This document shows positions 18,733 through 27,718 of a stretch of 64,000 nucleotides of DNA, in pieces (within the stretch, counting starts at the first letter, position 1; each line of letters begins with the position of its first letter). The position numbers were made by a program, and so were the translations under genes. Origin of the DNA: Martinezella rhizogenes (GTDB taxonomy: Bacteria > Pseudomonadota > Alphaproteobacteria > Rhizobiales > Rhizobiaceae); the NCBI RefSeq assembly GCF_000799715.1, contig NZ_JUHG01000001.1:218631-282630 (forward strand). The letters are read 5' to 3'. The notes below the pieces were generated by a model. That model ran no database searches. It was not told the DNA's origin and was given only the letters and a program-made list of their open reading frames with translations.

Positions 18733-19526
18733 GCCGCCTAGTCGTTTTCACGCTCGGTCTTGCTGTGTGTTTTTTCTATCTGCCAATCGTGGTTCTCGGA
18801 ATTTTTTCCTTCAACGCCGCGAGCACGATGGCTTTCCCGCTAAGCGGTTTCACCCTCTCCTGGTATGCCGATCTTTTCGGAAACGAAGCGTTTCTGGGCG
18901 GCTTCATCACCAGTTTTCTGATTGCGCAGCCCGTCGGCTTGCTGGGCGCGCTGATCGGAATGATGGCAGCGTTAGCCGTAACGTCGCCACGCATGAAGTT
19001 GCGGGCCGCATTCGCCATACTCGTTCTCGTTCCCTTTCTGGTGCCGAAGACGGTGCTTTCCATTGCGCAGGCCATGCTCATGAGTTGGGTGGGACTGGGA
19101 CGCGGGGCAACGGCGCTCATCCTGGCGCAGACCTTGGTCGTCATTCCCTTCACCACAACCATCCTTGCCGCCGTGATGGTCCGGCTCGACCCTCGGCTTG
19201 AGGAAGCGGCACGGGATCTCGGCGCCACCCCATGGCAGAGTTTCCGGCGTGTTCTGCTGCCGCAGTTGAGCGTCGCCCTGAGTGCCGCCTATTCCATCGG
19301 GGTTATCCTGTCGCTGGCCGATCTCACCATATCCATGTTCTTGGCCGGCCGCACGCAGCCCCTGTCGCTGATCGTCGCGTCGGAATTCCGGCGCGAGCTG
19401 AAGCCCGACCTCAATGCCATGCAGGTGTCCGTCCTCGTGTTGACGGCCTTGATTGTGGCGCTGACCGAAATCAATCGCCGACGCCGCCTGCGCGGACGGT
19501 TGGCCCATGTACGAGATGACCTATGA
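18729..19526 (+). CDS. ABC transporter permease (PotC type)
   Basis: A 265-residue permease; the N-terminal segment LGLAVCFFYLPIVVLGIFSF, the EAA loop LEEAARDLGATPWQSFRRVL and the SLADLTISMFL segment mark it as PotC-like. It overlaps the monooxygenase gene by four bases, tying transport and enzymes into one transcript. Confidence 0.92.
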   Translation: MSRLVVFTLGLAVCFFYLPIVVLGIFSFNAASTMAFPLSGFTLSWYADLFGNEAFLGGFITSFLIAQPVGLLGALIGMMAALAVTSPRMKLRAAFAILVLVPFLVPKTVLSIAQAMLMSWVGLGRGATALILAQTLVVIPFTTTILAAVMVRLDPRLEEAARDLGATPWQSFRRVLLPQLSVALSAAYSIGVILSLADLTISMFLAGRTQPLSLIVASEFRRELKPDLNAMQVSVLVLTALIVALTEINRRRRLRGRLAHVRDDL

Positions 19527-21037
19527 TGATTGCCCCGATCGACACACCACGCATGACGCTTGACGACCTGAAGCATGCAGCGCTTGCCGATCTTGCGGTG
19601 CTCGGCTATCCGAGCGCTCCGTGGCTCGGTGATCTGCCCAGACAAGACGCGGCTGATATCGCCGATGCGATCATTGTCGGCGGCGGCCAGTCCGGCGTCA
19701 CGATCGCTGCCGCCCTGAAGTGGGACGGACTGCGTCGTGTCCGTGTTCTGGACAGCGGTGCGCCGGGTGCCGAGGGGCCATGGCTGACCTTTGCGCGCAT
19801 GGAAGAATTGCGGACCCCAAAAACCCAGGTCGGCAACGAATTCAACGTCGTCAACCTGTCTGTCCGCCGCTGGTTTGAAACACGCTACGGGCAGCAGGCC
19901 TGGACCGATCTTTCCCGTATTCCACGAACGGACTGGAAGGCCTATCTCGACTGGTATGCCGACGTCTTCGAGATCGCCATCACCAATCATTGCGAGGTCG
20001 TGGACGTCTCCCCGGATGGCGACCTGATCGCCGTTACCACGATTATTGGCGGCAAAATTGAAAAATCCCTGGCGCGCACCGTGGTGCTTGCCACCGGCTA
20101 CGATGGCGCAGGCGCATGGCGTGTTCCGCCTTTCGTCTCTGCCGCGCTCGCGCCCGAAAAATTCGATCACACGAACGGCCCGGTCGATTTCGACGCGTTG
20201 AAGGGATTGCGCGTCGGCGTACTCGGCCATGGTGCCTCTGCGTTCGACAATGCGATCAAGGCGCTGGAAGCCGGTGCTGCATCCGTCGATCTCTGCTTTC
20301 GCCGTGCGCGCCTGCCGCGCACCAATCCTCACCGCGCGGTCGAAACGCCCGGCATGATGACGCATTATCCTGACCTCTCCGAGACCACACGCTGGGATAT
20401 CGCCCGGTTCTTTCGCAGTGCCGATCAGCCGCCGCCGGTTCGCAGTTTCGAAACTGCGACGCGCCTTGAAAATTTCACGCTTCGTCCCGCAACACCATGG
20501 CTGGAGGTCTCTCAACAGCCTGATTCGATCCGTGTCACGACCCCCGACGGCGTTCTGGAGTTCGATCACCTCCTTCTTGCGACAGGCATGGATGTCGATC
20601 TGACCGTCAGGCCCGAACTTAAAACCATTCATAACAAGGTTGCCCTTTGGGGCGAGCGCTACACGCCGCAGGACGGCAGCGCGGATGCCCGGCTTGCACG
20701 GTTTCCCTACCTCGATAGCTTCTATGGATTCATCCCAAAAGATCCGGATGAGACGTGGGTTAGCCGGGTGTTTGCCTTCAACAGCAGCAGCTTCGTCAGT
20801 CACGGTCCGCACTCCACCTCGATCAGCGGGCACAAGCATGCCGTGCCACGGCTCGTGCGCGGTGTCCTGCGCCGGCTGCTGCTTGATCGGGAAGCGGTCA
20901 TCCTGTCGGAACTCAAGTCCTATGTCTCACCGGATCTGCCGATCCCCGACGATTTCGAGATGCTCCTGGCCGAAGCCAATCGGCAATCGGTAAGCTCGCC
21001 CGAGACCGGCAAGTCGGCCATTCGGGGTGGCGCATGA
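19523..21037 (+). CDS. Flavin-dependent monooxygenase (FAD/NAD(P)-binding), paralog of 54977-56446
   Basis: A 504-residue two-dinucleotide-binding flavoprotein. The FAD site is IIVGGGQSGVTIAAAL at about residues 50-65. The second Rossmann motif for NAD(P)H is GVLGHGASAFDNAIKALEAG at about 230-250, and a third FDHLLLATGMD motif closes the FAD domain. This arrangement is that of class B flavoprotein monooxygenases (FMO, N-hydroxylating and Baeyer-Villiger types). The strict Baeyer-Villiger fingerprint FxGxxxHxxxWP is not seen. It shares segments such as GPWLT.AR and LR.PKT with the product of 54977-56446. A questin-oxidase-like gene lies in the same operon, as in the other locus. The substrate is unknown. 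Confidence 0.85.
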   Translation: MMIAPIDTPRMTLDDLKHAALADLAVLGYPSAPWLGDLPRQDAADIADAIIVGGGQSGVTIAAALKWDGLRRVRVLDSGAPGAEGPWLTFARMEELRTPKTQVGNEFNVVNLSVRRWFETRYGQQAWTDLSRIPRTDWKAYLDWYADVFEIAITNHCEVVDVSPDGDLIAVTTIIGGKIEKSLARTVVLATGYDGAGAWRVPPFVSAALAPEKFDHTNGPVDFDALKGLRVGVLGHGASAFDNAIKALEAGAASVDLCFRRARLPRTNPHRAVETPGMMTHYPDLSETTRWDIARFFRSADQPPPVRSFETATRLENFTLRPATPWLEVSQQPDSIRVTTPDGVLEFDHLLLATGMDVDLTVRPELKTIHNKVALWGERYTPQDGSADARLARFPYLDSFYGFIPKDPDETWVSRVFAFNSSSFVSHGPHSTSISGHKHAVPRLVRGVLRRLLLDREAVILSELKSYVSPDLPIPDDFEMLLAEANRQSVSSPETGKSAIRGGA

Positions 21038-21852
21038 CGCATTCCTTTTACTGGGCCGATTATTCGACCACCGATTTTGCGTGCCGCGATCTAAGCGAGA
21101 CCGTCGTCATCCTGCCGATCGCGGCTGTCGAGCAGCATGGGCCTCATCTTCCCGTGCAGGTAGACGCGGCGATCAATGCGGCCATCCTCGATCGGATGGT
21201 GCCCCTGCTTGACACTAATACGGACGTCCTCATCCTGCCGGCGCTTAGCGTCGGCAAGTCGGATGAGCACCTGGCCTATCCGGGAACGCTGACCATATCT
21301 GCGCAAACTCTGCGGCTTATATGGCTCGATATTGCCAGAAGCGTGAAGCGGGCCGGTGCCCGCAAGATGATCCTGTTCAATTCGCATGGCGGGCAAATCT
21401 CGCTGATGGAGATGACCTGCCGTGATATCCGTGTCGAACTCGATATGCTCGCGGTCGCCTGCTCCTGGTTTCGGATTGCGCCGGTCGACGATCTGTTTTC
21501 GTCCGCGGAGATCGTTCACGGCATTCACGGCGGAGATATCGAAACCAGCATGATGCTGGCCATCGCGCCGCAACTGGTTGCCATGGACAAGGCCGAAAAT
21601 TTCGTGCCGCTGACCGTCGAAATCGAGCAGTCCGGCAGCCCGTTGACCGCGGAAGGCGCGGTCGGCTTCGGTTGGCAGGCGCAGGATCTTCATCCCGCAG
21701 GCGTCAGCGGAAATGCCGCCAATGCCGATGCCGTCAAAGGCGCGCTGGTGCTTGACCGGGCCGCCACGGGGTTGATGCGCCTGATCGAGGCGACGCACAA
21801 TTTCGACATGAACAGACTCACTTCTGAAACCCGCTTTTCGACCAGGAGATAA
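21034..21852 (+). CDS. Creatininase-family metallohydrolase
   Basis: A 272-residue member of the creatinine amidohydrolase family, which opens cyclic amides/amidines or hydrolyses related formamide-like bonds using two divalent metals. Residues 33-44 (EQHGPHLPVQVD) supply E33, H35 and D44, at the same spacing as the metal ligands of creatininase; NSHGGQ supplies a further His and HGGDIETS a Glu. The gene overlaps both flanking genes or nearly so (four bases with the monooxygenase, two-base gap to the next). Creatinine itself, a cyclic oxidised intermediate, or a formamidopyrimidine-like ring product are all possible substrates. Confidence 0.88.
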   Translation: MTHSFYWADYSTTDFACRDLSETVVILPIAAVEQHGPHLPVQVDAAINAAILDRMVPLLDTNTDVLILPALSVGKSDEHLAYPGTLTISAQTLRLIWLDIARSVKRAGARKMILFNSHGGQISLMEMTCRDIRVELDMLAVACSWFRIAPVDDLFSSAEIVHGIHGGDIETSMMLAIAPQLVAMDKAENFVPLTVEIEQSGSPLTAEGAVGFGWQAQDLHPAGVSGNAANADAVKGALVLDRAATGLMRLIEATHNFDMNRLTSETRFSTRR

Positions 21853-21854
21853 CC

Positions 21855-23519
21855 ATGCTGGCACTCCGCGACATCGAAACTCTTCGGATGCGCATGGCGG
21901 ACGGTGTCCATCTGGCGGCAGACGTCTATCGTCCCGTTGGTCGGGAGCGCTATCCCGTTCTGGTCATGCGCCTGCCCTACGGGCGAAAGGTCGCCTCGAC
22001 GGTCGTTCTTGCCCATCCCGCATGGTATGCAGCGCACGGTTATGTCGTTCTGGTGCAGGATGTTCGCGGCCGGGGAGATTCTGAAGGGGGCTTCAGGATT
22101 CTCGAAGACGATGTCGCAGACGGCGCGCAGACGCTTTCACTGGCGGCCGATCTTGCCGGTGGCAACGGTATGGTGGCAAGCTATGGCTTCAGCTACCACG
22201 GCATGAATCAGTTCCTGGCCCTTGCCGGCGCTCGAAAATACGGCGGGAAGGTGCCCGATGCGATGGCAATCGCCATGGCGGCGTTCGATGTGCGCAACCA
22301 CTGGGCCTTCGAGGGCGACGGGTTCCGGCTGCAGTCCAATCAGATGTGGGCGTGCCAGATGGCCGTCGAAAATGCCCGGCTGGCCGGCGATCTCGATGCC
22401 GCCCATATGTTGCATGCCGCTTTGCCTTCTCTGCATTCCGGCGCGATTTCGGCACGGCCGGAGGTTCTGGAGCAGGCATCGCGATACACCCATTACCATG
22501 ACTGGCTGGCCGACGATCCGTCCTATTGGCGGGCAAGATCGCCGCAATCGCTGCTTGAGGGCGTGACGCTCGACGTTCCCGTCCTGCATGTCGGCGGATG
22601 GAACGACATTATGCTTGATGGCACCTTCGCTGCCTTTAAGGCATTTTCCGCGGGCGGCAATCTGCAGCGGCTCTCCATCGGACCATGGTCGCATATCCCC
22701 TGGGGCCGACGGGTCGGGGCACTGGATGCCGGAGCTGGCGCGGCAGACGGTATCGACCGCGAGATCATTGCATTTTTCGACGAGGCTCTTAAGGGCTGCG
22801 AAAATCCTTACCCGAAGATCCGGCTCTTTGATGTGGTCAAAAAGACATGGGCCGGGTTCGAAAGCCTGCCGACAGCCGAGACGCTGGTGCTTCATCTAGC
22901 ATCGGACGGCCGGGCGGCCGCGACGAGCATCGATGGAACGCTTGCGGAGGAGCCGGGGCTTGCGAGTGCCGATTATCTCGTCCACGATCCATGGCGGCCG
23001 ACCCCGAGCGTCGGGCTGCATCTCGGCACGCCTCCTGATTTCACCGACCGGGCGGCGATCGACGACAGGGCCGATGTGCTTGTCTACACCTCCGATCCAC
23101 TCGACCGGCCGCTCCTTTTGATCGGAGCCACAAAAGTAGACCTCTTCGTTACCGCCGACAGGCCGAGTTTCGACCTGGATTGCACCTTGAGCACGCTCGT
23201 CCCCAACGGAACGGCTATCAGCGTGACGTCGGGACATAAAACCGTAAAGGCGGACGGCGGAGGATCGCCAGTTTCCGTCACCCTGCGGCCTATGCATATG
23301 ACGGTGCCGGCGGGGCATTGCCTGCGTCTGTCCGTACAGGCGGCGTCGTTCCCCGCTTTTCCCGTCAATCCAGGCACCGGGGCGCGGCCCCAGGACTCAG
23401 CCGTAACGGATCGGCTGGTCACGACCCTCGTGCTCCGGTCAGGCGATGGCTACCCTTCCGCCCTGCGATTGCCCGTGATGGAGCCCCATGGCGTAGAGGA
23501 GAACGGACATGAGCATTGA
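21855..23519 (+). CDS. CocE/NonD-family serine hydrolase
   Basis: A 554-residue alpha/beta hydrolase of the cocaine esterase/X-Pro dipeptidyl peptidase group. The N-terminal domain begins ADGVHLAADVYRPVGRERYPVLV; the nucleophile elbow is GFSYHGMNQ (Ser about residue 115); DGTFAAF and the SHIPWG segment fit the Asp and His regions. The C-terminal jelly-roll (PSFDLDCTLS through VNPGTG) is present, so the protein is full length. It probably cleaves an ester or amide made upstream by the oxygenase enzymes. It overlaps the deaminase gene by eleven bases. Confidence 0.88.
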   Translation: MLALRDIETLRMRMADGVHLAADVYRPVGRERYPVLVMRLPYGRKVASTVVLAHPAWYAAHGYVVLVQDVRGRGDSEGGFRILEDDVADGAQTLSLAADLAGGNGMVASYGFSYHGMNQFLALAGARKYGGKVPDAMAIAMAAFDVRNHWAFEGDGFRLQSNQMWACQMAVENARLAGDLDAAHMLHAALPSLHSGAISARPEVLEQASRYTHYHDWLADDPSYWRARSPQSLLEGVTLDVPVLHVGGWNDIMLDGTFAAFKAFSAGGNLQRLSIGPWSHIPWGRRVGALDAGAGAADGIDREIIAFFDEALKGCENPYPKIRLFDVVKKTWAGFESLPTAETLVLHLASDGRAAATSIDGTLAEEPGLASADYLVHDPWRPTPSVGLHLGTPPDFTDRAAIDDRADVLVYTSDPLDRPLLLIGATKVDLFVTADRPSFDLDCTLSTLVPNGTAISVTSGHKTVKADGGGSPVSVTLRPMHMTVPAGHCLRLSVQAASFPAFPVNPGTGARPQDSAVTDRLVTTLVLRSGDGYPSALRLPVMEPHGVEENGHEH

Positions 23520-23975
23520 TCACGAAAGCCTTCTCAGATTGACCTTCGAGATTGCGCACCGGTCGAAAGCGCATGGCAATATGCCCTTCGACGCGCTGCT
23601 GGCCAGTCCTGGCGGTGAAATTCTCCTTGAGGAAGAAAACGGATACTTTCCCGACCTCGATGCAACGGCCCATCCAGAGCGCCTGCTGGCGACGCGTGCC
23701 TCGAAGCTCTATCGCGAGCCGTTTCTGGCGGAGCGTACGCTGTACAGCTCGGCGGAATCCTGCGCCATTTACTGGATTGGTATCGGCAGGGTCGTTTATG
23801 GCCCTTCCGAACATCGGCTGAAGGCCATGACAGGGGATCACCCGGACAACCCGACAATGGATCTGCCATGCCGCATGTGTTTTCGGCGGGCCAGAAAAGC
23901 ATCGAGGTCATCGGGCCCTTGATTGAGACGGAAGCCGAGGCTGTTCACCGGGACGCCTGGCAACCAACCGTGTGA
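23509..23975 (+). pseudogene. Nucleoside deaminase (CDA-like), zinc site damaged and frameshifted
   Basis: The reading frame 23509-23922 begins as a nucleoside/guanine-type deaminase (MPFDALLASPGG, DATAHPERLLATRAS, TLYSSAESC, IGRVVYG). The H-A-E motif is H-P-E, and the second zinc segment, normally SAEPCxMCxGAIYW, is shortened to SAESCAIYW, which removes one cysteine. After LPCR a one-base loss near 23875 shifts the frame; the neighbouring frame continues as HVFSAGQKSIEVIGPLIE to a stop at 23975, exactly the expected C-terminus. An AGGAG precedes the start. The remnant implies that the ancestral operon included a purine- or pterin-type deamination step. Confidence 0.75.
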
Positions 23976-24044
23976 ATGCAAGCGGGCATTCCGTTCTCAA
24001 CAAGGTCAGACATGAGCCGCCGGTTTCAAGGAGGATTTAGATCC

Positions 24045-25094
24045 ATGGTTCCAAAAGAAAGCACCTCGGAAGAGCTGGAAACTCTGCTGGCCGACATGCC
24101 GGCATGGGGTTCAGAATTTTCGCGTACATTCGCCAACCACGCGCCCATGGTCCTCGTCGCGTTGGACCGGATCGGCGGTGGGCCGACTCAGCTTCGGCGG
24201 TTCTTCCATCACTACAGGGACGCCAAGCAACTTCTGCCCTTCGCCAAGCCACTGAAGCGCTTGGATGGCAAAAGCTGGAAGGCCGCCATCGGAATGCGTG
24301 AGCGCGAACCCGATCTGCGCGTTTTTTTTGCCGACGAGGTGACGCGGCTCGGGATACATGATGCTCTGGAGCTTTATCTTCCCGATCTCGCAGACGGCAT
24401 TGCCGCGAGTGCCTTTCACGCTCTGATGCGAGCAGCCTACGGGGTGCTTCGCGCCGACGAGACCGATGTCGCCATTGCGCTCGCCTACTGGGCCGCCACC
24501 TATCTGCCGCTTCCGGAGTCGCGGAGAACGTCACCGATTACGCGCGACCCGGCCAAAGTCTTGGCCCTGACCGCTGCGATCAAGCCATTGCATGGCATGA
24601 AACTTCACGACCTTCTCTGGCAGAACATGCGCGATGCCGGCAACGTGCCTGAATTTGCGCCCGTCGTCGATTGGCTCGACATTGGGCCGGATACGATGGA
24701 AAAGATGGCGGCGACTGCGCTCGCCATATTTGCCGCGACCCAGCATTTCGCCGCCTTGCACATCATCACAGGGCTGCACTGGATCCGTCTCCTTGAGCCG
24801 TATTGCGATGAGGCGACCCTCCATCGGATATTGCGGGTGTTCTGGCAGGGGATCGCCGCGCTGATGGGCGAGCTCGGGTTTCCCGAGATGCCGCACACAG
24901 CAGTGGTCGATCGCTGGCGTCATATTCAGGTGCCGGATTGGCCCGCGATGCATGCGATCGCAGCGCAAAGCTACGACGAGCACGATATCAGCCTCGCCTT
25001 CTCCGCCAGCGAGGAAATGAAAATTTATGGAGATCCACTCTATCGCGTCGTGGTCGCGCGCCGCCTCGGACTGATCGGAGACTACACGAAATGA
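24045..25094 (+). CDS. Questin-oxidase-like protein, paralog of 56465-57526
   Basis: A 349-residue all-helical protein of the questin-oxidase-like family (GedK-type in fungi, where the enzyme opens an anthraquinone ring by Baeyer-Villiger oxygenation). Family features are the N-terminal FANHAPMVLVALDRIGGGPTQL, the W-K-x-A-I-G-x-R-E-x-E-P segment, and the histidine-rich HALMRAAYGVL and AALHIITGLHWIR segments. ATG 24045 is chosen because a complete AAGGAGG lies ten bases upstream; starts at 23976 and 24012 are in frame. Its stop overlaps the amidohydrolase ATG. It is co-operonic with the flavoprotein at 19523. No cofactor-binding motif is obvious. Confidence 0.75.
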   Translation: MVPKESTSEELETLLADMPAWGSEFSRTFANHAPMVLVALDRIGGGPTQLRRFFHHYRDAKQLLPFAKPLKRLDGKSWKAAIGMREREPDLRVFFADEVTRLGIHDALELYLPDLADGIAASAFHALMRAAYGVLRADETDVAIALAYWAATYLPLPESRRTSPITRDPAKVLALTAAIKPLHGMKLHDLLWQNMRDAGNVPEFAPVVDWLDIGPDTMEKMAATALAIFAATQHFAALHIITGLHWIRLLEPYCDEATLHRILRVFWQGIAALMGELGFPEMPHTAVVDRWRHIQVPDWPAMHAIAAQSYDEHDISLAFSASEEMKIYGDPLYRVVVARRLGLIGDYTK

Positions 25095-26662
25095 GCCTGG
25101 AAGCGCCAATAACAGGTGACTGCATTATTGAAGCCGGGACCGTGCTGTGCGGACTTTCGGCCGATGGCACCATGTCCATGCGCCACGATGTCGGCATCCG
25201 CGTCGCTGCCGGCATGATTGCGCAGATCGGGCCGCTTGCCGCCGTTGGCTATGGCAACGATCATCTTGCCCGCTTCGGATCTCCCGACATGGTCGCCATG
25301 CCGGGGCTGGTCAACAGCCACCACCATTTCGGGATCACGCCCCTGATGCAGGGTGTGCCCTTCGCGCCTCTGGAATTATGGCTGCCGCAGTTCCGGGCGA
25401 TGCGGCAGATCGATGTCCGGCTCGATACGCTCTATTCAGCGATCGAGATGTTGGAAAGCGGAACGACGATGGTGCAGCATATCAACAGCGGATTTGCGGG
25501 CGCACCGGAGACCTGGATGGTGACGGCAAACGCTACGCTGGAGGCCTATAGCGAGATAGGCATGCGAGCCGGATTTTCCTTCATGATCCGCGACCGCAAT
25601 ATCCTGACCTATGACGAAGACGCTAAGGTGCTGGCCGCCCTTCCAGAAGCCGTTCGCAGCTGGATTGCTCCCAAACTCGACGCGTCGAACATCCCCATCG
25701 CAGACCTTATGGCGTTTTACCGAGCGCTTAGGGAAAGCTGGCTCGATGCACGGCCGGATCATGTGCGCATCAATCTTGCCCCCGCTAATCTGCACTGGTG
25801 CACTGACGAATGCCTCCAGGCGATTTTCGAGACGGCGAGGGAGACCGACGCGCAAGTCCATATGCATCTTATGGAAACCGAACGGCAATCGCGCTTTGCC
25901 CAGAATAAATTTGGCCATAGCGCGGTCCAGCATTTGAAGGCACTTGGATGCCTCGGGCCAAACGTCACCCTCGGGCACGGCAACTGGATGAACCGCGAGG
26001 ATCTCGACACCTTGGCCGATTGCGGCTGCAATATATGCCACAATGCCTCATCCGGCCTGCGACTCGGCAGCGGCATTGCCCCCGTCAACGAGATGCGCCG
26101 TCGTGGCATAGCGATGGCGCTCGGCATAGACCAGTCGAACATCGCCGACGATCGCGACATGACGCTCGAAATGAAGCTGGTCTGGGCACTACACCGCGAA
26201 ACTGGTCTGTGGAATGACCGTCCCGATGCCGGCGCCGTGCTGCAGATGGCGACGGAATATGGCGCCAGAACCATCGGCTTCGGCGGCTTTACCGGTCGGC
26301 TAGAACAAGGTCACCAGGCCGATATCGTGCTGATGGACCGCCGCAAGATTGGACGACCGCATGTGAACTCCCGGACGTCCGTGGCGGAGAGCGTTCTGCA
26401 CCGCGGCGGACGGCATGCCATCACGCAGGTGTTTGTCGGCGGCCGACTCGTCGTCAATGACGGAAAGGTTGTCACGATCGACAGGGATGCGGTTCTTGCG
26501 GAAATCGGCGAGCGGCTGGAACGGCCCGACACGCAAGGTGAAAGGGAAGCCTGGAGTATGATCGGTGTCCTTCTTCCCCATATTGAGGCGTATCACCGGA
26601 AGTTCACACCGACAGCGGGATATCGCCCCTATCGTTATAACGCGATGGCGGACGACGAGTAG
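25091..26662 (+). CDS. Metal-dependent amidohydrolase (chlorohydrolase/deaminase group)
   Basis: A 523-residue enzyme of the amidohydrolase superfamily, subgroup that includes TrzN/AtzB, guanine deaminase and related cyclic-amidine hydrolases. The metal site can be followed: HxH in VNSHHHFG, His in VHMHLMETE, His in GHGNWM, and Asp in GIDQSNIADDRDM. The usual composite N- and C-terminal beta domain is present (GRLEQGHQADIVLMDRRKI). The start at ATG 25091 overlaps the preceding stop (ATGA). As the last operon gene it most likely hydrolyses a cyclic amidine, amide or halide/amino substituent on a heterocycle. Confidence 0.88.
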   Translation: MSLEAPITGDCIIEAGTVLCGLSADGTMSMRHDVGIRVAAGMIAQIGPLAAVGYGNDHLARFGSPDMVAMPGLVNSHHHFGITPLMQGVPFAPLELWLPQFRAMRQIDVRLDTLYSAIEMLESGTTMVQHINSGFAGAPETWMVTANATLEAYSEIGMRAGFSFMIRDRNILTYDEDAKVLAALPEAVRSWIAPKLDASNIPIADLMAFYRALRESWLDARPDHVRINLAPANLHWCTDECLQAIFETARETDAQVHMHLMETERQSRFAQNKFGHSAVQHLKALGCLGPNVTLGHGNWMNREDLDTLADCGCNICHNASSGLRLGSGIAPVNEMRRRGIAMALGIDQSNIADDRDMTLEMKLVWALHRETGLWNDRPDAGAVLQMATEYGARTIGFGGFTGRLEQGHQADIVLMDRRKIGRPHVNSRTSVAESVLHRGGRHAITQVFVGGRLVVNDGKVVTIDRDAVLAEIGERLERPDTQGEREAWSMIGVLLPHIEAYHRKFTPTAGYRPYRYNAMADDE

Positions 26663-27124
26663 AGGCGACCTTGTGCATAAAGGCAGATTCTCGGAGAATA
26701 TACAGAGGCCTCGAGAAGGCTCAGCGCATCGCCAAGAATACAACTTGCCCTGTCCTGCATATGGCATGATACCGTTCCGTATGCGTCCGGCGAATGGGGC
26801 TTATGATTTCGTCTCGTCTGCCATAATGCGCTCAATCTTTTCCGGATCGTATTGCTCGTCGATGACGAACTGTCTAACACCGCCGCACTAGGTACGGATG
26901 TTGGCGACGCAACGTTGCCGTTATTGGTCGATCGCTTGAGCGATGGCAGGTGGCCGTTGCTATCGACTACTGCATGCCAAATTAATAGGCACTGATCCCA
27001 GCATCCGTCGCCTTGAAGGGTTTCGAACACGCGTTCGATTTCAGACATCAGCGCGTAAGCCACTACTCAGCAATGTGGTTCAGCTGTCGGCGTCATAGGA
27101 AGCTCAGTAAAAAGGTCACCCACG
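26663..27124. other. Intergenic region with a possible gene remnant
   Basis: No intact gene is visible between the amidohydrolase and the convergent Nudix gene. The lower strand holds the possible remnant described at 26801-27048; the rest shows nothing recognisable. Confidence 0.4.
26801..27048 (-). pseudogene. Possible frameshifted small gene, family unknown
   Basis: On the lower strand an ATG frame reads MSEIERVFETLQGDGCWDQC and then degenerates; a neighbouring frame reads VRQFVIDEQYDPEKIERIMA and ends at TAA 26801-26803. Both pieces look like protein, and joining them needs one frameshift near 26890. I recognise no family. Confidence 0.2.
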
Positions 27125-27658
27125 TCAGGAAGTCTTCTTATTCGCTCGGAAGGAGTTATGAAGCACACCCTCCATCATGTTCAAAAGGCTTTTGAGTTCC
27201 GGCTCCCGCACCAGAGCTGCTGCCTCGTATGGCGGATGCCAGGCGATCGAACGCTGGCCCTTTTCTGGAAATTCAGCATAAACGCCCGTTACATCGAGAA
27301 GATGGACTTGCACAAGCGATGGCACCCTTTCGCCGGAATCCAGCGACTTGAGATAGGTGTAGTAACCAAAAGGCTTCTTCTTGGCCTTTCCCCTGATGCC
27401 CGCCTCCTCCCAGGCCTCCTGCTCAGCGACCTGATGGGCCAGCTTTCTGTCCATCGGCCATCCCTTGGGTATGACCCATCTGCCGCTGTCGCGTGAGGTG
27501 ATCAGCAGGACTTCAATGTCGTCGCCTGATGGCTGCCTCCTATAGCAGAGCGCAGCATACTGCTCGATCGTTCGCCCGCTGAAAAGCTTCGTGGCCTCGC
27601 TCGCCAATTGTCCCAGATATGTCTTGCTCTTCTTCCCAGACATTGGTTCCCATGACAT
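27125..27658 (-). CDS. Nudix hydrolase (DIPP-like)
   Basis: A 177-residue Nudix hydrolase that splits a nucleoside diphosphate linked to another moiety. The Nudix box lies after WVIPKGWP and reads ...QEAWEEAGI, keeping the catalytic EAWEEAG core but with Gln in place of the usual Arg and no Glu at the seventh position, as often seen in the diphosphoinositol/diadenosine polyphosphate subgroup. The N-terminal AALCYRR and the downstream KKKPFGYYTYLK fit that group. It stands alone, convergent with the amidohydrolase. Start at 27658, with an internal ATG at 27643 equally possible. Confidence 0.88.
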   Translation of the reverse strand: MSWEPMSGKKSKTYLGQLASEATKLFSGRTIEQYAALCYRRQPSGDDIEVLLITSRDSGRWVIPKGWPMDRKLAHQVAEQEAWEEAGIRGKAKKKPFGYYTYLKSLDSGERVPSLVQVHLLDVTGVYAEFPEKGQRSIAWHPPYEAAALVREPELKSLLNMMEGVLHNSFRANKKTS

Positions 27659-27718
27659 CGATTATGCAGGTTCCTCATCCCGCGTGGCGATAATTCGTCC
27701 TATATCGGCAGGCAAGGG

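Noticed and set aside
19289..20839. 516-codon lower-strand frame over the flavoprotein gene
   Set aside because: It overlaps two genes with clear motifs and shows no domain.
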